DNA of 38,862 nt from Gnetum montanum (Eukaryota > Streptophyta > Gnetopsida > Gnetales > Gnetaceae). The DNA lies in contig MNCI01005191.1 in assembly GCA_015680685.1 (NCBI GenBank), forward strand, positions 207,643-246,504, read 5' to 3'. A model generated the notes under the pieces. That model was given only the letters and a program-made list of their open reading frames with translations. It searched no databases and had not been told where the DNA came from. Positions within the stretch are counted from its first letter, which is position 1, and every line of letters starts with the position of its first letter. Below, one piece after another: positions 10,930-21,400 of the stretch. The position numbers were made by a program, and so were the translations under genes.

Positions 10930-13277
10930 ATTGCACTTTACTGTTGCGGTTGAGATGGCAATTCCTCCTGCATGATAGGAGGTGGCATTGGTGGTAAAGG
11001 ATTTGGATGTTGGTTTGAAGAACCAGTTGCTGATGGATGCATATCCAAGTTTGGATCTATCCTTGGCGGTGTTGGTCTATGGAACTCAGTTGGATAGTAG
11101 TGTGAAGTTTGAACTACAGCATTACCAGGAGAGATTGGTCATTGTATGTAGTATCCATATGGCTCTAGTTGCCGATATGGATACTGTTGGCATGGTGGTG
11201 GCATGGCCCAAGATTGGGGTTGTTGCCAGTACTGATAGTATTGCTCTTGTGGCTACGGGTAAGCTCTAGTGGGATAGTACATAGGTTGGAAGTTTTTCCT
11301 GAAGTTACCTTGAGGGTAAGGTAGCCTCTTGGGCATTTGTTTCTTGACAAATCTAGGGTTAAGTGCACATACCCTTGTTTCTTGTAAGTGTGCCATTACT
11401 AGACAACATTTTTTGGGATGTTTGTATTGGCATATGACACATCCTTCCTTATCTTTGGAGCTTGAGTTTGAACATTTAGCCATTGAAGTCACTTTGCCCT
11501 TTTGTCCAAAGTGTTTTTTATTTTTCTTGTCCTTGCCTTTTCCAAAGGCTTGCTCCATTAACTCCTCTACAATCTTTAATGCTATTGCAAATTTCTCATC
11601 AACTGAGTCCCGCATCTTCTCTACCTTTGTTGTTATGTCAGTGATAAATTTTTGGATGGATAGAGTTTTCTTTTGAATTACTTGTTCCAAGGTTTCTTCT
11701 TCTTGTGTGTCACAAACTCTTACATCTTTCTTTTTGATAGATGAATCTCTATTATATTATTCCACTGATTCTCTTTTTCTTAATTCTCCTTCCTCCTTTG
11801 CCACTTGATTAATCAATTGCTATACCTGATGGGTAGACATTTTGGACAACTGTCCTTAGGCATAAACCCCAAGGGTCTCTCTAATCTTGTTATGTAGCCC
11901 ATCAATGATGTGCCTTAGTTGTTCCCATTATGAGAATTCATGGCTTGGGCATTTGTGCAACAGTGAATAATACCTACCCATTGTTGCATCAAGGAATTCA
12001 TGGATCCCTTTCTTCAATTTTTGGATTTGTTTTCGTAAGTTAGACATTTGAGAATAAGTTTGATATCTATTGTTGAAGAGTTCTAGCATGGTACTCTATC
12101 GTCTAATTAATTCAAGTTCAAGGGATTTGTACCAGTTCTCAACTTCTTTCACAAGCATCCTTGGAAACAACTTCAGTTTCTACCAATCACTCTCAATATT
12201 TTGCAAGGCATAGGTGTCATGGAATGCTTAAAGGTGGTGTTGAGGATCAACATTATAACCACCCTCAAATTTGAGCATGTTATTCATATCCAATTGTTTG
12301 ATATGGCTATCCCTGATGTGCTTGGTCAGAATATCAATAACGTCCCTGATGTTTATCATGATTCAAGTAGCCAATAAGGGTTCATCATCGTTATCGAGTT
12401 CCTGAGCTCTATTGTAGTGGTATCCCCTTTAGTGCTCATGCCATTATTGGTCTTCTCTTCTATCCCTACATCTTCTTTGTTCATGGTCTTCATCTTTCTC
12501 ATCTGAATGCCTTGGGCAATAATCATGGCAATCATGAGTCCTTCTTTCCTCCCTGTCATGGTCTTGGTGCCTTGGGCTTCTCTTATTAGAGTCTACTGAC
12601 GATCATGAGAATGAGAAAGAGGTAGTAGGAGAATGGTGCTAGCTTGTCCTCCCTCCATGACTTTGGTATTCTTTTATGTGAGATCTAATAGAAGCTCTTA
12701 GCCTTGAGTCTTACTTATACTTTGAGTTAGTTGCTTCCCTCTTAGGTGCCTTTGCTAGAGTGGAATGCATTTGAACTTTGATAGGCTCCTCTAATTGGAT
12801 GATAGGTGTTCACGAATGGAATTCATGATTTTGGTGGAGTTGCTTTGCAATGAATGCATCACCATAAAGCTCTTCTAAGACAACAAGAGAGTTGATATGC
12901 TTTCCTTTCTTATGAACATGTTTAATCTTCATGGTAGCATGTCTCTTTACTTGCTCTTCAGTGGGCTGATAGGGTTGTGTCATGTGTTTGGTCACATGAT
13001 AGCCCATCAAGTGCCTTAGATTCATGCCCCTTAGAGCTGTTTGAAGCATGACGGGTGCTAAGTGCTCTAGAGGTAGAATAGTGTTGCCTTGAAGATCTCT
13101 CCACCTTAGTTCCTTATCTTGGTGAAAGATGAAAGTAAAATCAGGATAATAAAGATCATGATGAGCATATGAGATCCTTTCTTACATTGTCATACTCCAT
13201 TCTTCTTCGTCATTGATTTTGTCATTACCCCTTTTTGTCTCTTTGCTATGTGATGATGTATCTTTGTTTGAAGCCAT
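10930..13277 (-). pseudogene. Element B gag polyprotein, broken
   Basis: Starts at an ATG (13277-13275), 127 bp inside the PBS, and reads MASNKDTSSH. Recognisable parts in order are an N-terminal block YPDFTFIFHQD and RWRDLQGN (about 13140-13080, matching element C near 33130-33190), an open stretch (13049-12810), a Ser/Arg/Asp/His-rich linker (about 12650-12360), the capsid core with PQHHL and AFHD (about 12260-12060), a charged stretch (11690-11500), a zinc knuckle CVICQYKHPKKCC (about 11440-11400), and a Pro/Gln/Tyr-rich tail with YPYRQLEPYGYYIQ (about 11190-11150). Several stops and shifts make it a pseudogene. The C-terminal limit is approximate. Confidence 0.75.
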
Positions 13278-13403
13278 GTTGTGGTTTAAGACGTTTGATT
13301 AAGTGAGCTTACTTTTAGAGTTATTAGAAGATTATGAATTTTAAGTTTGAATTTCTAATACAATGAACTTTGTAAAATCAGTTACTCAACATACATTGAC
13401 ACA

Positions 13404-13421
13404 TCCTCGACAACGACACCA
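13404..13421 (-). other. Element B primer binding site (tRNA-Asp type)
   Basis: Minus-strand TGGTGTCGTTGTCGAGGA. It differs from TGGCGCCGTTGCCGGGGA at four positions, each C to T or G to A. One base separates it from the LTR. Confidence 0.8.
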
Positions 13422-13422
13422 A

Positions 13423-14302
13423 TGGTAAGTGGTGGAGTAATTCAACATCCAACCATACAAGTCACAAGTATCCATGCATGACTCGATCATAATTTGTGGA
13501 TGAGGCAATGTGAATATGCTAGTAATTAGTTTAAGTTCGTGATCATTATCTTCCCACATGGAGCTAGTGAAGTCTATGTATATGGTTTAGGTCATGGTGA
13601 GGTATAGGATATCTAATGTTGACTAGCCATTATGACTCCTAGTAAACATGGTGAAAATGAAAATAATTTCTAAGTCTAAGTAAAACAAGTAACAAGTCTA
13701 TCCTAGTGTAAGGTGATGGATATCCATTCTTGATTTTTTGTACATGTCTTGGGGTTATGTAATCATTATTGGGATTATTAAGTACCTCGTTGCTAGGTGA
13801 ACTAAGTGATAATGCTACTGGGTTACCAAATGATGACACTTTATGCTCAAAATCAGTTGTATCCATTTTGCATACTAGCAATAGTAAAAGTAAAATGTAA
13901 TTTGAACAAGTAAAACATTAAGCTAAAAACCAAGAAATATTATTCTAAGTAAAATAGGAAACTAGGAGAATGTTGCAATAGTATGAAATAGCTCAATCTT
14001 TATTGCCAATCACACTTGTGCCCAAGTATAAGATGTTCAAATAAAGATCCCATTCACTAAGTCACACTACATTGCAGGCATTTACACTTCTAATTGCTAA
14101 GTCTAAGTGCACAAAATGAAATTGCAAGAGTTCTACTATTAGTGGAATGAAACCTATGTAGATCCATGCATCCAAGTGTCATATTTATAGAGCTGCACAC
14201 ATCCCAAGATATTGTATCAACGATGACATAGCATGTGCTACGATATCGAATTTATGACATCATTGATGCAATATCATTGGTGGACAAAAATTGACTTTAT
14301 CA
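13423..14302 (-). repeat. Element B 5' LTR
   Basis: 880 bp, the same length as the left copy. TATAAATA lies at 14182-14189 (complement) and AATAAA at 13999-14004 (complement). Its promoter would fire leftward into the element, away from the host gene whose ATG is about 1 kb to the right. Confidence 0.9.
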
Positions 14303-14307
14303 ATCAC
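14303..14307. repeat. Target site duplication ATCAC, right copy
   Basis: Repeats the five bases at 5323-5327. Joining the left flank through ATCAC to the right flank gives a word that occurs intact again at 14332-14354, in an approximately 36-bp tandem repeat of the target DNA. Confidence 0.85.
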
Positions 14308-14751
14308 CAACTCCCTTTGATTCCTACTACTCTTCTTGCATCACCAACTCCCTTCTAGGCCATACCTTTATTGAGGACCAACTCAAAGTTACTTTCTACC
14401 TTGATAATGCCCTACTTACAATTGTTATTGGGAGATCTTGCCTACAAACTGAAAGAGGGAAATATTGAACTTAATGGCATTTGCTTGGTTGCTCTCCCCT
14501 TAGATGCCAAGGAAGACTATGCTCTTGCTACTACCTAACTATGCCATCTACCACTCTATGGTTCCTAACTTAAATGAATGCATGAACTCCATGAACTCCA
14601 TGTCAAAATGCTTGCTATGTCAATGGCTATTTTGTTTTGTTTTTGTTTATTGGGTTGAATATTGGACTTGTTGAATGGCCTACCATGTTTGGTGGTATTT
14701 TGTGGCCATATCAAGTAGTTTTGCTTAGGACTTGTAAGAGTCTATTTTTGT
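14308..14751. other. Spacer with short tandem target repeat, no gene recognised
   Basis: The first about 45 bp carry the second half of the target repeat and a complete further copy (14332-14354). The remainder has broken frames only. The tail near 14620-14750 has a T/G-rich composition often seen at retroelement ends, but I could not assign it. Confidence 0.4.
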
Positions 14752-14903
14752 AAACCTTTGCCATGTTTAATATACATGTACCCATGACTTGGAGCTTCTA
14801 AATCAAATGTCTTACTACTAGACAAATAAACCTTTGCCATGTTTAATATACATGTACCCATGACTTGGAGCTTCTAAATCAAATGTCTTACTACTAGACA
14901 AAT
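14752..14903. repeat. Perfect 76-bp tandem duplication
   Basis: Two adjacent 76-bp units (14752-14827 and 14828-14903) are identical base for base, and stand about 400-550 bp upstream of the host gene ATG. Identity in such an old neighbourhood means either a very recent duplication or an assembly error. Confidence 0.95.
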
Positions 14904-14921
14904 ACCTCATTGTTAAGATTA

Positions 14922-14991
14922 ACATATCATTCGAAATTCAACTTGGAAACATATCATTCGTTCGACATTCAACTTGAAAACATATCATTCG
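14922..14991. repeat. Three spaced copies of ACATATCATTCG upstream of the gene
   Basis: Exact copies begin at 14922, 14949 and 14980, separated by variants of ATTCAACTTG and by TTCGA words. They lie about 320-390 bp upstream of the ATG, so they could be promoter elements or merely a small decayed tandem repeat. Confidence 0.6.
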
Positions 14992-15165
14992 AAACATGCT
15001 GATCACAATCTAGACGCTGTGATAAATAAAAATTTTAACCTTTATGTTGCATACCGAATGTACCAAATTTAAAATTTCATCAGAAGCCGTTGGAGATAAA
15101 AACCAAGCTGGCCTTGAAAGTTGGTCCCGGGTTAACCACATCATTCATGTGTTTGCCGTTTTGTT

Positions 15166-15408
15166 ATGCTTTTAACGAGCTGGGATCCCACCTTACCCCT
15201 TGTCAATTACTCTTGTTCCAGAATTCGCCAAGAGAGAAATAAGATGGTGGTGAGTCTCTGCAAGTGTGTGGAGGAGCGCCTGCAGTTATCTTCACTTCAC
15301 AGTCAACATGGTGGTGGCTGTTGCAGTGACAGGGGTGTCTGCACGACCTCGTTTGAGCTTTCATGGAGTCAAAGCACAGCAACAGCAAATCACCCAAAAC
15401 GAGAATGA
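15166..15408 (+). promoter_or_regulatory. Upstream ATGs with a reading frame overlapping the main start
   Basis: ATGs at 15166 and 15244 share one frame, which ends at TGA 15406-15408. This frame overlaps the main ATG (15308) in a different frame. If transcription starts before 15244, this upstream ORF would reduce initiation at the main ATG. If it starts between 15245 and 15307, the uORF does not exist in the mRNA. No clear TATA box is seen, so I cannot place the start. Confidence 0.35.
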
Positions 15409-18400
15409 GTCATCTGTTTCAGCACCACCTGCTGGATTTCAGCCTCCTGAGCCACGGCGGTTCCGGGTTAGGCAAGATCAGTGGGGAACCATTCTCTCTG
15501 CGTCTCTCGCTCTTCCCTTTCGCCTTGGCACCGGTGCCTTTGCTCAAGGGTTCTCTCTCGCTCACATTTTTTTTTCGTAATTGAGTTTCATTGTTTCGTA
15601 TTTTTTTTTAAAGTTTGAAATGATATTGGCACCATCTGTTTGATTTGCAAGGAGTTTGAAGTTTAATAAAATTAAAGAGTTTTACTTGATGTTTTGTGTA
15701 GCGCTTACAGTCTCTGCAATTTCTATTCTAGAGTTTCCATTGCTACTTATGGTTGATGGTTGAATATTCATTCATTTACATTTTTGTGGTTTGGGGGCAC
15801 AGACTTCTTGAAAGTAAACATTCCATGCTACAGCTTTATGGGTTGGAGTTCAACTGTTTTCAATGTAATTGCGGAGTGCTTATACAATCCTATTTTTTTA
15901 AAGTCATAATGAATGAAATGTGCATGGACAGCAAAAGAAAATGCAAAGTTCTAATTGTACGGAAATGATTAAGGAAAGGGAACATGACTGATGTATTTTC
16001 AATATGTATGTTTTTCAAGAGGTGAAAAAAATTTCTTAATTAAAATATAAGATTCTAGGTACAACTGGAATCGTCTGTAAATCTTAGAGATGAAGAGACA
16101 TATCAATGTTCCATTGCATAAAATTTCTGTTTTCGGTTTATTGTAGTTATGAATAGTTTTCTCATCAACATCTATGCATTTCCTCTTTTAATTTTAACGC
16201 AAACTTCATCTATGGCAGCTATAAAGCGTCATGGGTTCCCGAGTCCAGTGTTCCACAAAACACGTATACTTCTTTTTCAGTTGCAGGTAAGATAAATATG
16301 CCTGTCCTTATTTAAATACTCAATAGTTGTTGGTTTATCCAAGATAGATGTGCAAATTCTCTGCCATTGTCTGGGTATATTGATGCAGAATGTCATCATT
16401 AAACAATTGTCCTTTTGTTTTGTTTTATTTTTGGAAACGTTGCATAGAGCTAGTACAATAACTTCAAACAGATAAATAGAATATCATGTTTGTTAATTTT
16501 TGTGACATTAGAATTCATCTTTGATTTTAATCTCCTATAGGTCGCAAGCTTGTAGAGACTTCAAAGACAGGCCCCCGTCCAGAGAGACCTATTGAGATCT
16601 ATGAGTTTGAAAGGTTTTTAACCTCATCATATTTTTGTTTTAACTCAATACTAAGTATCAGTTAGCAATTAAATTTCATCTTTTTACAATTTTTTTTGTC
16701 ATTTGTTTGCACAAGATTTCCTTATTTACTAATTTTCATTCTTTTCTAATTTTGCATATGGAAATGATGATGGATTACTTAGTTGCCCATTTTGTCGCAA
16801 GGTTGGTTGTTTTATAGAGTATATTTGATCCACTAAATTATATTCCATATATTGTTATTTTCTAAAAGCATTTTTCATTTACTTTGAGCATGCAAAAATA
16901 TCCCTAATTTTTGTTGTCCAAGTGGAAACAAAATTCGAATGAAAAAGATCAAAATTCTTAAACTGAATGCAAATGAATAAAGGGCTGGATGGAAAATTAA
17001 AATTTTTAGACCAGTGAAATTTATAATGTAATGCCAGTATACCACTTCATGTACAGGGATATTATTATGATGATGCATCTTCTTTTACAGGGGTATTTCC
17101 TTTCAGTTAAAACAGTTAATGTTGATATTTTATCAACATGTAAACAGCAAAATGTTTTAATGATATTGAATATTTTCCTAGAAGCTTTTATTGTTCTTTC
17201 CATACAGAAAATTTTCTTCCAAAAGTAAAGGGTAGATTTAATATTGATTATTTTTTGACTGTAATTTTGAAGTTTCAATTTTATTCTCTGAATTAGGTTC
17301 GAGAGATGGTATCAATACTTGATCTAGATATTATCTATTATCCATGTCCTAGGAATGGACCAAACTTTCGGCCTAAAGTTGTTCAAATGGGTGGCAAGAA
17401 GCAATTTCCTTACATGGTTCTTTCACTCTCTCTGATTGTTCTTTTTAAGATTTTGTTTTATGGTTTTATTTTTGTGCAAACTGTGTTATTAATTTATTAC
17501 ATACCGTTATAATTATGTTAAGCATGGATTAATTGATTACATCTAATTGATGATATGGTAGACGTTAACTTGTAAGTTCTAAGCAATATAGTCTTTGCTT
17601 ATAAATGTTTTCTCTGGATTCTGACATTTTAGTTTTACATAAGGCAATCCAATGATCTAAGATCAATGAACAGGCATTAGAAATTTTGAAACACATAACA
17701 ATGAACCCAAAAACTTTAGGGGAAATTAAAACTTTGTTCATGGACATGTACCAAAAGAGAATTCACAAAACCATGAAAGACTAGGTGTAGATTATTTAGC
17801 TAGGCATGCTAACCATTCACCTGCTTCATAGATGTTGAACATGTGATGAAACTTGTGTGAGTTCATGCATGGATTTACTCAAATGCTAAAGACCCTGATT
17901 GGTGCCTTTTCATTAATTTAACCAGGCACTATAACAAAAACATAAAAATTATAAAATGTAAATAAGGAATAAATGGAATTTTCTATAACAGCTAATTAAC
18001 AATAATAAATTATTAGTATAGTTACTATAATTGTCTTAAAAATTCTTGTTAACAACTCGTTGGTAGATAGTGATTAAATTAAAGATCTAACAAGTTTGTA
18101 TAGGAATTATGTTCCATAATAGAAATTAGATTTCACTACTGTTGATCTAGCTAGGAGGTGAACCAAGTGTAGTTACACCTCATAACAGAGTATTGTGTAG
18201 AAAGTTGAGCAAGAATTGATGGGATAAAGGAAAAATAGTAAACAGGGAAGGCATTCTAAGCTAGTCTCCAATATAGTCTATTTTTTTTCACAGTCTTGCA
18301 ATTCTACAATTTGTTGTTTGTGCATCTTTAGCAAGACCCAATGTTTCAACAATATTTAGAGCATGCTTTAGCTGTATTGCTTCTTGCATAGTCCCTCCCT

Positions 18401-21400
18401 TTCATTCAGTGCTAATTTTGATTTAAAATTTATTTTCAGTGACAGGAGATCTCTTATAAAAAACTTTGAATGATTTTTGGAAAGAAATTCCACTCATGGA
18501 TTTATTTTCTTCCCATAATTTCTATTTAAAACATGATGGCATAAATCTCTTTTAACAAAAATCAAAAATGTCAAAACTCAACTATTAAAGTAAGATATGG
18601 GAGGGAAAAATTAACCTTTGTGTTTCTAGAAGTTTGAAAGAAAAAAAATCTATAACTATTTGGCTTTGTTCTATATTTCTCTAGCTTAAAATCAATTGGA
18701 TTTTTTTTTTAATTTTGGGTTTGGAATCTGGAATATTTTTTAACAATATTTACCCCCAAGATATAGACTCCACTTAGCAATTTATAACTCAGTATTGCCC
18801 ACCAGAATTGAATCCATATCTTGGAATTTCCAAATCAAGAGTCTTGCTATTAGGCTATCCCATAGCTTAGAAAAAAGAATTTTGATTCAGAGGACATCTC
18901 AAAATTTGACCAATGGAGAGGTTTTTGTTGTTGTTGTTGTTGTTGGGACAATGCTAGGATGATGATGAAGAAGAATTTTAAGTAAGAGACTTATTTTCAT
19001 TATCTGAAAGGATCATCATCTAGAGCTTCTATGCTTATCCCACTAAGTAGAATCTTGCGAGGATTGGTGGATGAGCGAAAGCCTAACCTCTTCAAGTGGC
19101 TATGGCTATGCCTAGGCTCAAACTCACATTTTTCAACTTGAGAAACAAGCACCTTATCATCACTCCATTGTATGTACTAGAACTTGATGTTTATTGGTGC
19201 ATTTTTAAGGAACTCATTAACATCACTAAATCTTGGTATTTTTTCTCTTCATGTGGATTAAGAATTAGCCTGAAAAATATCATGATTGTGATTGGCAGAG
19301 TGCTAACCTAGAGATCAGAATGGGATAAAAATAGAATTTCAATTTGGATGAAAATGAAAAGAATTAGGAAGTCCATGTGACAGTGGTCTTAGGACCCTGC
19401 CTTGGTGGGATGAGCATTGAGCATCTAGGTGATGATCCTTAATAGCTGACCCCATTTTGTTGGGACAAGGCTAGGATGATATGACGACAACAATGATCTG
19501 ATAGTGGTCTAGGCCCAAGATGAATTACTATAAAATTTTGGTATGTTCTTATGTAGTTTTGGTATTTTTTGTTTTTCTTACTTTTGTCCAAAATTTTGGT
19601 GTGTTTTTATGTGGTTCAATTGTATTTTGCTTTTCTTACTTTTGTCTTAATCTTGATTAACTTGATTAGATCAGTATACTGCTTTTTGGTGCTTAAAGGA
19701 GTTGGAATTAGAAGTACTTGAAAATTTGTCTTTTGTCTGGTGACAATTAATATTTATCACGTTGTTGACCCTACCTTGGGGTGCAAATTGAACCATAATT
19801 GCTATCAAGACTTAACCTCTTTTTGAAGAGTAGGCTACATATCCTTCAATTTATTCTTGCTACAAGGTGGATTGTAAGGATGTTTGATCCTACATCATTT
19901 AAAAAAAAATTGGCTTAAACATTTCTTATGCTTACCCCATCCATGTTTACATGGTTATATCACATGGTCGCCCTTACCAGTTGTCTGCTTGTTTCTTTAA
20001 TTGATGCCCTTGATAGCTGTCTATTTCTTTTCTCTCTCATAGTCAAAGTATCTTTGGTTCAATACAATATTTTTTGAGCTCTCAATATATCTTTCAATAA
20101 GTGGATACCGTTTATGCATTAAATCATATCATCACCAGCATCAATAACAATGTGATATTTATCTTTGTCAATTGACAGTCATCTTGGTGCCTTTATCCCA
20201 ACATGGGCTATTCGGTTAAGTAGGTGGATGAATTGATGATAATATTCTATGTCTGGCTGTTTGCGTAATGTCAACTTTGTTAATTGACATTGCTTACATT
20301 AATTGCATTACAAAGTATTCATACACAACATGCAAGAAGAGAAAAACTTTCAAGATGAACTGTGGTTAATAAGTAGTGAGGCATATAACTCGAGGTCTTA
20401 GAAATGAGTTCAAATGTTTCAATAAATCTTTTTTTGTTGATAATGACATTTTCATTTTTTACTATTATGTGATTGCATTTCTTGGTTTACATGATACGAA
20501 TGATTCATCTATTTGCACATGTGTACTTATATATATATATATATATATATTACTAAACATTATGCTAGAAGGTTAGATGTCTTGAATTCAGACAAAGACA
20601 TGTTTTTCGTATTTTACTGTGTACAATTCTTGAAAATGTATGTATATCATGTACATGGTCTTCATATGATAAAAGGTCTTATTTTTCATTATAGGTGGAT
20701 CCGAACAAAGGTGTATCAATGTATGAATCTGATGACATAATCAAATATTTGGCTAAACATTATGGTAACCTTGCTATTTCTTTTAATCTTACGATTTTGC
20801 TTAAACCAAGAAATTTCTTTGTATTGCATAAACATAAAATTCATATGAATAAACTTGGAAGAGATAATTCTTTTTTTTTAATTCTTTGCGGGATTTAGAT
20901 TTATATAAAATACTAAATTGCTAGTTGAAATAATTGTGTTAACGCTAAGGAGATATACTTTCAATGTATTTTTTATCACACGTACAATCATCTTTTTACC
21001 TATTTGAAAAAAAAAATGTTTTAATATAATTTGACTCATTTAGCTATTTAAATATTTGTACCCATTATGGTGACTTGATCAAACTCAATAAATGTTACAA
21101 AACTATCATTTTTAAACTAGGCTTTTATACATTTGTAAAAATTTCTGAAGTAATTTGAACGGAGGTAGGATTGCTCTCAAAACCTCTTTTCTTTGAAATT
21201 TTTTTAAAGTAGAATGTTACAGAGATGCTTGTAAAACTGAAATATTAATGAGTTTCCTATCATCATGTGGCCTTTTTAGCTTTGGCTTTTATTTGTTGAT
21301 TTTATGGTATTTTTTCTTGTTTTCTTGCAAAACTTTTTAACAGGATGTCAAGGCTTGAAGGTTTTACTGAAAACTATAACATGTGAATATACATTATTTT

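Larger units (their letters stand above)
5328..14302 (-). mobile_element. Element B: complete but RT/integrase-less Ty3/gypsy (Athila-like) LTR retrotransposon
   Basis: An 8975-bp element on the minus strand, bounded by two 880-bp LTRs with TG...CA ends and a 5-bp target duplication ATCAC. In element order: 5' LTR (14302-13423), PBS (13421-13404), broken gag (13277 to about 10930), protease remnant (10679-10233), a noncoding stretch (about 9900-8590), a decayed downstream ORF (about 8560-6400), PPT (6221-6208) and 3' LTR (6207-5328). No reverse transcriptase, RNase H or integrase motif is visible, although relative element C keeps all three between protease and the T-rich stretch. B therefore looks like an internally deleted, non-autonomous member that would have needed enzymes from a C-like relative. 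Hand comparison of about 175 bp of the two LTRs gives roughly 15 percent difference, mostly transitions, so the insertion is old. Confidence 0.9.

Noticed and set aside
15266-15580. Single-exon gene starting at 15266 and running to 15580
   Set aside because: The start is GTG, and the last codons (FSLAHIFF) read into intron 1. Homology and phase support a donor at 15550 and ATG at 15308.
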